A stretch of 16,407 nt of DNA from Gallionellales bacterium CG03_land_8_20_14_0_80_55_15 (GCA_002780675.1 PEUR01000056.1:1-16407), one strand, 5' to 3'. Shown: positions 7,409 through 14,816, numbered from the stretch's first letter. Made by a program: numbers and translations. The notes: generated by a model from the sequence alone, not told the origin.

Positions 7409-7440
7409 AGAAAATTAGGGCGCAATAAATTTGCGCCCTA
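7409..7440 (-). terminator. Terminator-like hairpin between fabH and fabD
   Basis: TAGGGCGCAA and TTGCGCCCTA form a perfect ten-base-pair stem around a five-base loop. On the minus strand it is followed by ATTTTCT, a moderate T tract. A wider pair, CGTTACC/GGTAACG (7394-7400 with 7445-7451), encloses it. It could partly terminate transcription after fabH, act as an RNase-processing hairpin, or be a dispersed palindromic repeat. Confidence 0.5.
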
Positions 7441-7454
7441 CGCAGGTAACGATC

Positions 7455-8414
7455 CTACCACTTGAGTAAAACTGCGCCCCAGGTAAAGCCGCCACCGATC
7501 GCTTCGAGCAGGATATTTTGTCCTGCCTTGATGCGGCCATCGCGCACCGCAGTATCGAGCGCCAGCGGTATTGAAGCGGATGAAGTATTGCCTTGCTGGG
7601 CAACGGTCACTACTACGTTATCCATGCTCAAGCCCAGCTTTTTGGCGGTCGCTTCGATAATGCGGATATTGGCCTGATGCGGCACTAGCCAGTCAATGTC
7701 AGTGCCCTGCAACCCTTGCGCATCCAGCACTTCATCCACCACCGAACTGAGCACCGTGACGGCGAACTTGAATACCGCCTGGCCTTCCATCTTGATGAAC
7801 GGGTCGCCATGTATTTCACCGTGACGAATGTTGCCATCCACGCGCAGCAACTGCTGATAACTCCCGTCCGAATGCAGCTTGGCGGCGAGAATACCGGGCG
7901 CTTCGCTGGCCTGCAACACCACCGCGCCCGCACCATCACCGAACAACACGCAAGTACCGCGATCGTTCCAGTCCAACATGCGCGAGAGCACTTCAGCCCC
8001 GACTACCAGAGCAGTCTTGGCTTGCCCGGCACGAATGTATAAATCAGCCGTGTTCAGGGCAAACACGAAGCCGCCGCACACCGCCTGAATATCAAACGCA
8101 GCCCCCCCGCCCCGGATACCGAGCTTGTCTTGCAAAATACAAGCCGTGCTGGGGAAAATTTTGTCAGGCGAGGTAGTGGCAACGATGATGAGGTCTATCT
8201 CATCCAAACCGACACCCGCCGCCTCGATGGCACGGAGACTCGCCTGACAGGCGAGGTCACTGGTCACTTCATCGTCCGCCGCGATGTGTCGCTCGTGGAT
8301 GCCGCTGCGCGATACGATCCATTCGTTGGAAGTTTCCACGATCTTTTCCAGATCGAAATTGGTCAGCATTTTGGCTGGCAGATAGCTGCCCGTACCGATG
8401 ATTCTTGAATACAT
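7455..8414 (-). CDS. fabH: 3-oxoacyl-[acyl-carrier-protein] synthase III (KAS III) FabH
   Basis: The product has 319 residues. It condenses an acyl-CoA with malonyl-ACP to start fatty acid synthesis. The catalytic triad is visible: Cys113 in DIQAVCGGF, His246 in VPHQAN and Asn276 in QQGNTSSA. Other KAS III features are [10 protein letters not shown] near residues 36-45 and the ending [16 protein letters not shown]. The ATG overlaps the plsX stop by one base (TGATG) and AAGGAG lies seven bases upstream, so the start is firm and translation is probably coupled to plsX. Substrate preference (acetyl or branched primers) cannot be told from the sequence alone. Confidence 0.98.
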   Translation of the reverse strand: MYSRIIGTGSYLPAKMLTNFDLEKIVETSNEWIVSRSGIHERHIAADDEVTSDLACQASLRAIEAAGVGLDEIDLIIVATTSPDKIFPSTACILQDKLGIRGGGAAFDIQAVCGGFVFALNTADLYIRAGQAKTALVVGAEVLSRMLDWNDRGTCVLFGDGAGAVVLQASEAPGILAAKLHSDGSYQQLLRVDGNIRHGEIHGDPFIKMEGQAVFKFAVTVLSSVVDEVLDAQGLQGTDIDWLVPHQANIRIIEATAKKLGLSMDNVVVTVAQQGNTSSASIPLALDTAVRDGRIKAGQNILLEAIGGGFTWGAVLLKW

Positions 8415-9466
8415 CAAGCGACTCCTTGCTGTGTGTTTTGACGCGCGTTATGCCATTTCTCGATATGTTCACTGATATGCAGCAGCATCCCACCGCGCGC
8501 TTCTTCGGCGGCGCGTTCGAGCGCACAGAAAAATGCCAGCGGGTCTGCCGAGCCGTGGCTCTTCACTACAATGCCCTTCAAACCGAGAAAACTCGCGCCA
8601 TTATAGCGGCGATGATCCACCCTGCGCTTAAATGCTTTCAGCACAGGCATGGCGACCAGCGCGGCAAGTTTAGTCAACGCATTGCGACCGAATTCATCGC
8701 GCAGGAAACCGCCCAGCATTTGCGCCAACCCTTCAGTGGTTTTCAAGGCGACATTACCGACAAATCCATCGCACACCACCACGTCGGTCGTGCCCTTGAA
8801 AATATCGTTACCTTCGACATTGCCGTAAAAATTCAAATCGCTGGCGCGCAACAAAGCGGCAGCCTGCTTGACGACCTCATTACCCTTGATGTCTTCGCTA
8901 CCGATATTCAGCAGACCCACGCTAGGCGCGGGCTTGCGTTCCAGAGCGGTGACCAGGGTCGAACCCATCATGGCGAATTGCAGCAGATGTTCTGCGGTGC
9001 AATCGGTATTGGCACCCAAATCGAGCATACAAACCTTGCCGTCCTTAGTCGGCAAATAGGAAGCGATCGCGGGGCGATCTATGCCGGGAATGGTTTTCAG
9101 CACATAGCGCGCCGTCGCCATCAGCGCGCCGGTATTACCCGAACTGATGCAAGCCGAAGCCTCACCGCTTTTAACCAGATTGATGCTGACGCGCATCGAA
9201 GAATCTTTCTTGCCACGCAAGGCAGATTGAGGTTGCTCATCCATCTCCACCACCTGCGTGGTCGCGTGGATGCGCAGGCGCGACCCAAATTGTCCGCCTG
9301 TCGCCTCAACTCCCAGCTTGCGCAACCCGGATTCAATGATGTCAGGGAAGCCTACCAGAATAATACTGTCGCCGGGGTAGTGTTTCAGGTATTGAACTGC
9401 GGCTGGGAGGGTGGCCGCCGTACTATGGTCGCCTCCCATTGCATCTATAGCTAGTGTGATATCCAC
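8414..9466 (-). CDS. plsX: Phosphate acyltransferase PlsX
   Basis: The product has 350 residues from a GTG start. PlsX makes acyl-phosphate from acyl-ACP, which PlsY then uses to acylate glycerol-3-phosphate; it is a peripheral membrane enzyme. The start [13 protein letters not shown] is diagnostic, followed by [44 protein letters not shown] and [13 protein letters not shown] blocks. No ATG is available upstream. A TTG ten codons earlier is in frame, but the GTG has AAGGAA six bases before it and gives the normal family N-terminus. Upstream there is a palindromic element rather than a direct junction with rpmF, so plsX-fabH-fabD-fabG probably has its own promoter. Confidence 0.97.
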   Translation of the reverse strand: MDITLAIDAMGGDHSTAATLPAAVQYLKHYPGDSIILVGFPDIIESGLRKLGVEATGGQFGSRLRIHATTQVVEMDEQPQSALRGKKDSSMRVSINLVKSGEASACISSGNTGALMATARYVLKTIPGIDRPAIASYLPTKDGKVCMLDLGANTDCTAEHLLQFAMMGSTLVTALERKPAPSVGLLNIGSEDIKGNEVVKQAAALLRASDLNFYGNVEGNDIFKGTTDVVVCDGFVGNVALKTTEGLAQMLGGFLRDEFGRNALTKLAALVAMPVLKAFKRRVDHRRYNGASFLGLKGIVVKSHGSADPLAFFCALERAAEEARGGMLLHISEHIEKWHNARQNTQQGVA

Positions 9467-9571
9467 AATGCGTTCCTTGACAATGGACAACTCCAAATCC
9501 GGTCAGACTTAACAGCGCGAGCAGATAGACTCCGCAATCGCAGCAGACGTTCCCTTGCTACACGTCAGACC

Positions 9572-9735
9572 AGGAGTCTGTCGGACTTAAAGGAAATCTA
9601 CTGCAAATTCACCTGAACGGCGCATATTTCACCGCTTTCTTGGTCAATAGAGCAACTATTGACCTGCGAAACCAGCAAAATCTGCCCTCGCCCAGCCAAA
9701 TTTTCGCTACGATTCTTCAAGTCCGACAGACTCCT
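9572..9735. repeat. 164-base imperfect palindrome, MITE-like, between rpmF and plsX
   Basis: A perfect 17-base inverted repeat (AGGAGTCTGTCGGACTT at 9572-9588, its complement at 9719-9735) encloses a perfect nine-base-pair hairpin, GGTCAATAG-AGCAA-CTATTGACC, at 9642-9664. Both share the same centre to within one base. The arms between them are also partly self-complementary, so the whole element can fold as one long hairpin. It has no coding capacity of note. This is the architecture of a non-autonomous miniature element; no target duplication or parent transposase is visible here. Confidence 0.72.
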
Positions 9736-9780
9736 AGTTGCGCTCAACGCGACGATTCAGACAAATCCAAGTATGACAGA

Positions 9781-9817
9781 AACAAAAACGCAGCCGATCA
9801 TGACAATCGGCTGCGTT
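9781..9817 (-). terminator. Rho-independent terminator after rpmF
   Basis: AACGCAGCCGAT and ATCGGCTGCGTT form a perfect 12-base-pair stem with a seven-base loop. On the minus strand the stem runs into TTTTTGTTT. It begins 10 bases after the rpmF stop, so it should end the yceD-rpmF transcript before plsX. Confidence 0.92.
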
Positions 9818-9827
9818 CGACAAAGGC

Positions 9828-10007
9828 TTACTCGCCCTTGGTCTTGACTACTTTTTTGCCACGGTAGAAACCGGTCGGGCTGATGTGATGACGCAAATGA
9901 TTTTCACCCGTTGTTGGTTCAATGGCGGTTGCCGGAGCAACCAGGAAATCATGGGCGCGATGCATACCACGCTTGGAAGGGGATTTTTTATTCTGCTGAA
10001 CTGCCAT
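9828..10007 (-). CDS. rpmF: 50S ribosomal protein L32
   Basis: This is a 59-residue basic protein. It begins [20 protein letters not shown], the standard bacterial L32 N-terminus, and contains [15 protein letters not shown]. The Cys pair of zinc-type L32 proteins is absent, as in the usual proteobacterial form. The ATG has AAGGAGT six bases upstream. It follows yceD by 28 bases, and yceD-rpmF pairing is widely conserved because YceD takes part in 23S rRNA and ribosome biogenesis. The next gene, plsX, is separated by a terminator and a palindromic element. Confidence 0.98.
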   Translation of the reverse strand: MAVQQNKKSPSKRGMHRAHDFLVAPATAIEPTTGENHLRHHISPTGFYRGKKVVKTKGE

Positions 10008-10035
10008 GCTATTACTCCTTGGATAAATCTAAAAA

Positions 10036-10530
10036 TTAATTACGTTTCAATTTTTCTAACATAGCAAAAGGATGGCGATCATCCTTTTGCATCTTTTCAT
10101 TCACTGCTGCCCGACAAGCCCCCAAATCATGTTTAGGCGCAATTGGCAGGCTTAACAAAATCTCTTCTTCCAGCAGCTCCAACACATCCAGATGCGCATC
10201 AGCCAAAATGCTGTCGAACTCTTCATTATCATCCTGCAACGCTTCAAGAACCGCCTCATCACGCAACAGCAAGCGTGATTCATAATCAACCGCATATTCC
10301 ATACCCTTAAGACAGCGCTGGCAACGCAACTGACAAAGCCCGCTCATTCTGACATCCAAAGCAGGATTACCCAGACTGTCCAGCACACCATGCAGGCTAT
10401 ACTGCAAAACTCCTTGCGGATTATCCAGCACATCCAGCAAACGTGGCAGTTCCGCAAAGGGCACTTCCGCGTCTATTTGCTTGCCGTTTTGGGCAAAATC
10501 CAAACTATCAATGAAAGACCGTGCGTACAT
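10036..10530 (-). CDS. yceD: YceD/DUF177 large-subunit biogenesis protein
   Basis: The product has 164 residues. The N-terminal part (SFIDSLDFAQNGKQIDAEVP) and the Cys cluster CQLRCQRC (Cys66, Cys70, Cys73) are typical of DUF177, as are the acidic middle (DEFDSILAD-like) and the ending HPFAMLEKLKRN. The family is linked to 23S rRNA accumulation and is almost always next to rpmF. The same frame stays open far upstream and overlaps maf on the other strand, but similarity to the family begins at the ATG chosen here. A near-consensus promoter ends only about ten bases before this ATG, which leaves little or no leader. An alternative ATG ten codons upstream, with GCAGGA at 11 bases, would lie inside that promoter. 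Confidence 0.93.
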   Translation of the reverse strand: MYARSFIDSLDFAQNGKQIDAEVPFAELPRLLDVLDNPQGVLQYSLHGVLDSLGNPALDVRMSGLCQLRCQRCLKGMEYAVDYESRLLLRDEAVLEALQDDNEEFDSILADAHLDVLELLEEEILLSLPIAPKHDLGACRAAVNEKMQKDDRHPFAMLEKLKRN

Positions 10531-10539
10531 AAGCCGCGC

Positions 10540-10568
10540 ATGATATATTTTTCGCTGCATTCTGTCAA
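10540..10568 (-). promoter_or_regulatory. Predicted sigma-70 promoter of yceD-rpmF
   Basis: On the minus strand TTGACA (10563-10568) is followed after exactly 17 bases by TATCAT (10540-10545), a full -35 match and a five-of-six -10 match. The bases after the -10 are GCGCGGC, a GC-rich discriminator often found at growth-rate-controlled promoters. The predicted transcription start would be within about two to four bases of the yceD ATG. Confidence 0.7.
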
Positions 10569-10605
10569 AAATCCTGCTAAAAATACGATAATAATCTGCA
10601 TCAAT

Positions 10606-10630
10606 AGTAAAAAATTCCTCGTTTTTTACT
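10606..10630. promoter_or_regulatory. A/T palindrome in the yceD-maf divergent region
   Basis: AGTAAAAAA and TTTTTTACT form a perfect nine-base inverted repeat around a seven-base centre, in the roughly 200-base A/T-rich region between two divergent genes. It could be a regulator-binding site or a curved UP-like element. On the plus strand a weak promoter candidate for maf (TTGACG at 10655, GAAAAT at 10679, 18-base spacing) lies just downstream. Confidence 0.4.
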
Positions 10631-10732
10631 TGAATTTTACGGAAATACCCGCTATTGACGGATGCTGGTGCAGGGCAGGAAAATCTCCGCAAGACATGTG
10701 CCCCCTTAGAAAATTTATCCGAAGGAATATTT

Positions 10733-11317
10733 TTGAATTCAAAGTTACTTGTTTTGGCTTCCACTTCTCCGTATCGCTGCGAATTACTCAAACGTTTGCA
10801 GATTCCCTTTATAACGGCAGCACCCAACGTTAATGAAGCACCGCTGCCCGATGAAACGGCACGCGCCACGTCGGCCAGGCTATCGCTGGATAAGGCGCGT
10901 GCCGTGGCCGCCAACTATAGCGATGCCCTGATTATCGGCTCCGACCAGGTTGCGCTACTGAACGGACAACAAATCGGCAAACCGCTCACCCACGACAATG
11001 CAGTAAAACAATTGTCCAGTACGCGCGGAAAAACGACCCATTTCTATACCGCGTTGACGCTACTGAACAGCCAGACGGGCAAATATCAAACCGAGGTGGC
11101 AGAAAACTCAGTTACCTTGCGTAACTTGAGCGATACCGAAATTGAAAGTTACTTGCGCAAAGAGCAACCCTACCACTGCGCTGGCAGCGTGAAATCGGAA
11201 GGTCTGGGCATCGCACTGATGAGCGGGATGACCGGTGACGACCCCAATGCACTGATCGGTCTGCCACTGATTTTATTGACTGAAATGCTACGCCGCGAAA
11301 ACGTACTGCTGTTCTGA
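10733..11317 (+). CDS. maf: Maf/YceF-type nucleotide pyrophosphatase (probable 7-methyl-GTP pyrophosphatase)
   Basis: The product has 194 residues from a TTG start. Maf proteins hydrolyse non-canonical or modified nucleoside triphosphates to monophosphates. LASTSPYRCELL at residues 8-19 is the phosphate-binding SxSPxR motif, GSDQV at 69-73 holds the catalytic Asp71, and GKPLT and EGLGIALM follow. The TSPYR/EQPYHCAGSVKSEG pattern resembles the YceF branch, whose E. coli member acts on m7GTP, rather than the YhdE (dTTP/UTP) branch. The TTG has GAAGGA six bases upstream and gives the usual N-terminus; the frame is open upstream and could start earlier, but those residues do not look like Maf. 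It is probably co-transcribed with the next methyltransferase gene, 14 bases downstream. Confidence 0.92.
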   Translation: MNSKLLVLASTSPYRCELLKRLQIPFITAAPNVNEAPLPDETARATSARLSLDKARAVAANYSDALIIGSDQVALLNGQQIGKPLTHDNAVKQLSSTRGKTTHFYTALTLLNSQTGKYQTEVAENSVTLRNLSDTEIESYLRKEQPYHCAGSVKSEGLGIALMSGMTGDDPNALIGLPLILLTEMLRRENVLLF

Positions 11318-11331
11318 TTACGACTATCACT

Positions 11332-12054
11332 ATGACTAAAAAACTTGGCACGCTATATCTCATCCCCTGCACGCTAGGTGACACACCAGCCGAGCAGGTA
11401 CTACCGCAATTTGTGATCAACATCGCACGCAGCCTGAGCCATTATATTGTGGAAGAACCCAAAACGGCGCGACGTTTCCTCTCGGCACTCCAACATGAAC
11501 AAGCCATTCAAGCGTTGCACTTCTCCACCCTAAACGAGCATACCCCGGCCAAAGACCTGCCCGAACTGCTAACCCCGCTACTGGCTGGAAAAGATGTCGG
11601 CATAATCTCCGAAGCAGGTTGCCCCGGCATCGCCGATCCAGGTGCAGAGTTGGTCAATCTGGCGCATCGCACAGGCATTCGCGTTATCCCCTTGGTCGGC
11701 CCCTCCTCTATTTTGCTTGCCATCATGGCATCCGGCATGAATGGACAGTGTTTCGCCTTTCACGGCTACCTGCCAATAGCTGAGTCAGAGCGATACAAAA
11801 CAATCACTAACCTGGAAGCAGAATCCGCACGCCGCCAGCAAACACAAATATTCATTGAGACACCCTACCGCAATGAAAAGCTATTCAGCGCACTGCTTAA
11901 GCAGTGCCGCCCGAATACGCAACTATGCGTCGCCACTGACATCAGCCTGACCAGTGAGCAGATACAGACCCGGTTCATCGCGCAGTGGAAGTCGCAACCT
12001 GCCCCGGCACTAAATAAGCGTCCCAGTCTATTTCTGCTGCTCGCCAACCGCTAA
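11332..12054 (+). CDS. RsmI-like tetrapyrrole-methylase-fold SAM methyltransferase
   Basis: The product has 240 residues. GTLYLIPCTLGD at 6-17 corresponds to the RsmI GTLYLVPTPIGN start. IISEAGCPGIADPGAEL at 91-107 matches the SDAGTPxISDPG substrate loop, GPSSILLAIMASG at 123-135 the following SAM-fold segment, and FAFHGYLPI and FIETPYRN the later family motifs. True RsmI 2'-O-methylates C1402 of 16S rRNA. This protein is shorter and diverges in each motif (CTLGD for TPIGN, GCPGI for GTPLI), so it is probably a paralogue with unknown target, of the type seen next to maf in betaproteobacteria. The ribosome binding site is weak. Confidence 0.85.
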   Translation: MTKKLGTLYLIPCTLGDTPAEQVLPQFVINIARSLSHYIVEEPKTARRFLSALQHEQAIQALHFSTLNEHTPAKDLPELLTPLLAGKDVGIISEAGCPGIADPGAELVNLAHRTGIRVIPLVGPSSILLAIMASGMNGQCFAFHGYLPIAESERYKTITNLEAESARRQQTQIFIETPYRNEKLFSALLKQCRPNTQLCVATDISLTSEQIQTRFIAQWKSQPAPALNKRPSLFLLLANR

Positions 12055-12078
12055 TACAGCATTTGTACGTTCATTTAG

Positions 12079-12107
12079 TTGCCCTGCAAGGCGCTTTCTG
12101 GTATTAA
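12079..12107 (+). promoter_or_regulatory. Candidate dksA promoter
   Basis: TTGCCC (12079-12084) and TATTAA (12102-12107) are 17 bases apart, each matching four of six consensus bases. GGCGCA follows the -10, a GC-rich discriminator. The 3' half overlaps a hairpin, so only one of the two readings may be functional. Confidence 0.4.
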
Positions 12108-12125
12108 GGCGCACTTAATTTTTTT
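12103..12125 (+). terminator. A/T-rich hairpin with T tract before dksA
   Basis: ATTAAG and CTTAAT form a six-base-pair stem with loop GCGCA, followed by a run of seven T. The stem is weak because it is A/T-rich. It could end the maf-methyltransferase transcript about 50 bases past the stop, or attenuate read-through into dksA. Confidence 0.45.
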
Positions 12126-12142
12126 CACGTTGGAGAAACACA

Positions 12143-12565
12143 ATGTCGGAACTGTCGTTAAAGTCTATCGCCCCTTACCAGGCTCAACCCGGCGAGGAAT
12201 ATATGAACCCAAAACAGCGAGATCATTTTCGTCAGGTTTTAAGCCACATCAAATCTGGTCTGGGTGAGGATATTGATCGTACCGTACATACCATGCAGGC
12301 AGAAGCCACTGCTTTTGCCGACCCCAATGATCGCGCCACACAAGAATCCGACATCAGCCTGGAACTGCGCAATCGTGATCGCGAACGCAAACTCATCAAA
12401 AAAATCAATGAGATGCTCGCCAAAATTGATGCGGATGAATATGGCTATTGCGACAACTGCGGCATAGAAATCGGTTTGGGCAGACTTGAAGCACGCCCTA
12501 CCGCAACACAATGTATAGACTGTAAATCGCTAGACGAAATTCGTGAAAAGCAAGTAGCCAAGTAA
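12143..12565 (+). CDS. dksA: RNA polymerase-binding transcription factor DksA
   Basis: The product has 140 residues. The coiled-coil tip motif DPNDRATQE (residues 60-68, with Asp60, Asp63 and Ala65) matches the DxxDxA signature needed for DksA activity in the RNA polymerase secondary channel. The zinc finger has Cys103, Cys106, Cys124 and Cys127 (CDNC, then CIDC, 17 residues between). GLGRLEARPTATQCIDCK is the canonical C-terminal segment. DksA with ppGpp represses rRNA and ribosomal genes and activates amino acid synthesis. GGAG lies seven bases before the ATG. A second in-frame ATG at codon 21 is less likely because the preceding residues resemble family N-termini. A strong terminator follows. 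Confidence 0.96.
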   Translation: MSELSLKSIAPYQAQPGEEYMNPKQRDHFRQVLSHIKSGLGEDIDRTVHTMQAEATAFADPNDRATQESDISLELRNRDRERKLIKKINEMLAKIDADEYGYCDNCGIEIGLGRLEARPTATQCIDCKSLDEIREKQVAK

Positions 12566-12578
12566 TTCGCTGTTTACG

Positions 12579-12633
12579 TTCGACAAAGTCAAAATCAGAC
12601 AGTCAAATAATCATCTTTGCCAGCTTTGTCGAA
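12579..12633 (+). other. Inverted repeat in the dksA 3' region
   Basis: TTCGACAAAG and CTTTGTCGAA are perfect ten-base complements separated by 35 bases, 13 bases after the dksA stop. It may protect the transcript end or be a dispersed repeat, since CGTTCGACAAAG also occurs next to rpmF. Confidence 0.5.
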
Positions 12634-12660
12634 AGGCTTGCATAATCCATCGCACAAACG

Positions 12661-12691
12661 AAAGCCCCGCCAATCTGGCGGGGCTTTTTTT
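12661..12691 (+). terminator. Strong terminator between convergent dksA and pnp
   Basis: AAAGCCCCGCCA and TGGCGGGGCTTT form a perfect 12-base-pair stem with a three-base loop, followed by T residues on the plus strand. On the minus strand the hairpin is followed by TTTCGTTTG, so it may also end the pnp transcript. Confidence 0.95.
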
Positions 12692-12710
12692 ACTTGAACA
12701 ACCTTAAAAC

Positions 12711-14816
12711 CTATTCTGCAACAGGTGCAGACTTGGCTTCCGGAGCTGGCAACAACGCCTTCATGCTCAATTTCATACGGCCTCTTTCATCCATTTCCAG
12801 CAATTTAACACGTACAACCTGACCATCCTTGAGATAGTCGGAAACACTATTGACACGCTCATGCGCAATCTGGGAAATATGCAACAGACCATCCTTGCCT
12901 GGCAAAATATTGATCAGCGCGCCAAAGTCCAACAGCTTGACTACTGGTCCTTCGTATATCTTGCCAACTTCAACATCCATCACGATATCTTCGATGCGTT
13001 TCTTGGCTGCTTCAGCCGCCTCGCCATTGACGCTGGAGATGGTGATATTTCCTTCATCGTCAATATCAATTGTCGAGCCGGTTTCTTCGGTCAGCGCACG
13101 AATAACTGCACCGCCCTTACCGATCACATCGCGAATTTTTTCAGGATTGATCTTCATCTTAATCATGCGCGGAGCAAACTCAGACAATTCGCTGCGCGCA
13201 CCGGACATAGCATCTTTCATCAAGCCAAGGATATGCATACGACCTTCGCGAGCCTGTGTCAAAGCAGCTTGCATAATGTCACGGGTAATGCCGTTGATCT
13301 TAATGTCCATTTGCAAGGCAGTAATACCGGTTTCTGAACCCGCCACCTTGAAGTCCATATCGCCCAAATGATCTTCATCCCCCAGAATATCGGTCAACAC
13401 CGCAAAACGGTTGCCTTCCTTGATCAAGCCCATCGCGATACCCGCCACATGGGCCTTGAGCGGCACCCCTGCGTCCAGCATGGACAAGCAACCACCACAG
13501 ACGGAAGCCATCGAGCTTGAACCATTCGATTCGGTAATTTCCGAAACGATACGGATCGCGTAGCCAAAATCTTCAGTCTCAGGCAGCACAGCAGCTAAAG
13601 CACGCTTGGCGAGCCGACCATGGCCAATTTCACGACGTTTGGGTGTACCAACACGTCCCGTTTCACCCGTTGCGTAAGGAGGGAAGTTGTAATGCAGCAT
13701 AAACGCATCCGTGTATTCACCTTGCAAGGCATCAATCTTTTGCGCATCACGCATACTACCCAGCGTGGCGACCACGATCGCTTGCGTTTCACCACGGGTA
13801 AACAAGCTAGAGCCATGAACGCGTGGCAACACGCCGTTACGGATAGTAATTTGACGCACGGTGCGTGTGTCGCGGCCATCAATACGAGGTTCACCATTAA
13901 GGACCTGACCGCGAACGATTTTAGCTTCCAGCGAACCGAATATTTCGTTGACGTAATTCTTTTCCAAATCAGCGGATACAGCCGCCATCACTTTAGCGTG
14001 AACCGCAGCGATTGCGACGGTACGTTCCTGTTTGGAGCGAATTTGGTAAGCCTGTTGCAAGTCTACCTCAGCCAACTCGGCGATCTGCGCAATCAGCGCC
14101 TCATCCTTGGCTGGCGCAACCCAATCCCACTCCGGCTTACCTACCGCTTCAGCCATTTCATTGATGGCCTGAATGACAATTTGCATCTGCTCATGTCCGA
14201 ACATCACCGCACCCAACATGACTTCTTCAGTCAGTTGTTGCGCTTCTGATTCAACCATCAACACAGCACGGTCAGTGCCGGCCACGACCAAGTCCATTTG
14301 CGATGTTTTTAACTCTGTCTTAGTCGGGTTAAGCAAATACTTGCCATCGGCATAGCCCACGCGCGCCGCACCTATTGGGCCTTCAAAAGGAATACCTGAA
14401 ATAGCCAGCGCAGCAGACGCACCGATCATTGCCGGAATATCAGAGTCAATCTCGCTGTCCGATGACATGACAGTCGCAACGATTTGCACCTCATTATAAA
14501 AACTTTCCGGGAACAGCGGACGCAGCGGACGATCAATCAAACGCGATGTCAAAATTTCTTTTTCGCTAGGACGACCTTCACGCTTGAAAAAACTGCCGGG
14601 AATCTTTCCCGCAGCATAAGTCTTTTCCTGATAGTCCACAGTCAGCGGGAAAAAGTCCTGATCTGGCTTGGCATCCTGACGCCCCACTACGGTAACCAAC
14701 ACCACGGTGTCATCCAGACTAACCAGCACGGCACCACTCGCCTGACGGGCAATTTCGCCCGTTTCCAGTGTCAATTGATGATTACCAAATGCTAATGTTT
14801 TTTTATAACAACTCAA
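12711..14816 (-). CDS. pnp: Polyribonucleotide nucleotidyltransferase (PNPase)
   Basis: The product has 701 residues. PNPase degrades RNA 3' to 5' by phosphorolysis and is a trimer of two RNase PH-like domains plus KH and S1 domains. The first core spans about residues 10-140 and an alpha-helical linker about 240-300. The second core spans about 310-540, with [15 protein letters not shown] at 339-353 and metal-binding Asp480 and Asp486 in [14 protein letters not shown] (equivalent to Asp486/Asp492 of E. coli). The KH domain has GKGG at 566-569 and S1 lies at about 618-687. The start is TTG with AGAGG upstream; no ATG is available and the N-terminus [20 protein letters not shown] fits the family. 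It lies downstream of rpsO with an elaborate leader between them. Confidence 0.98.
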   Translation of the reverse strand: MSCYKKTLAFGNHQLTLETGEIARQASGAVLVSLDDTVVLVTVVGRQDAKPDQDFFPLTVDYQEKTYAAGKIPGSFFKREGRPSEKEILTSRLIDRPLRPLFPESFYNEVQIVATVMSSDSEIDSDIPAMIGASAALAISGIPFEGPIGAARVGYADGKYLLNPTKTELKTSQMDLVVAGTDRAVLMVESEAQQLTEEVMLGAVMFGHEQMQIVIQAINEMAEAVGKPEWDWVAPAKDEALIAQIAELAEVDLQQAYQIRSKQERTVAIAAVHAKVMAAVSADLEKNYVNEIFGSLEAKIVRGQVLNGEPRIDGRDTRTVRQITIRNGVLPRVHGSSLFTRGETQAIVVATLGSMRDAQKIDALQGEYTDAFMLHYNFPPYATGETGRVGTPKRREIGHGRLAKRALAAVLPETEDFGYAIRIVSEITESNGSSSMASVCGGCLSMLDAGVPLKAHVAGIAMGLIKEGNRFAVLTDILGDEDHLGDMDFKVAGSETGITALQMDIKINGITRDIMQAALTQAREGRMHILGLMKDAMSGARSELSEFAPRMIKMKINPEKIRDVIGKGGAVIRALTEETGSTIDIDDEGNITISSVNGEAAEAAKKRIEDIVMDVEVGKIYEGPVVKLLDFGALINILPGKDGLLHISQIAHERVNSVSDYLKDGQVVRVKLLEMDERGRMKLSMKALLPAPEAKSAPVAE

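Noticed and set aside
8405..9454. Plus-strand frame of about 349 codons opposite plsX
   Set aside because: It is antisense to a textbook PlsX; composition and lack of motifs indicate a shadow frame.
10531..10914. N-terminal extension of yceD into the maf gene
   Set aside because: The frame stays open, but the extra residues have no DUF177 similarity, overlap maf on the other strand and lie upstream of the predicted promoter.
12850..13371. Plus-strand frames opposite the pnp 3' half
   Set aside because: They lie antisense to the KH, S1 and second core domains of PNPase and have no recognisable features.
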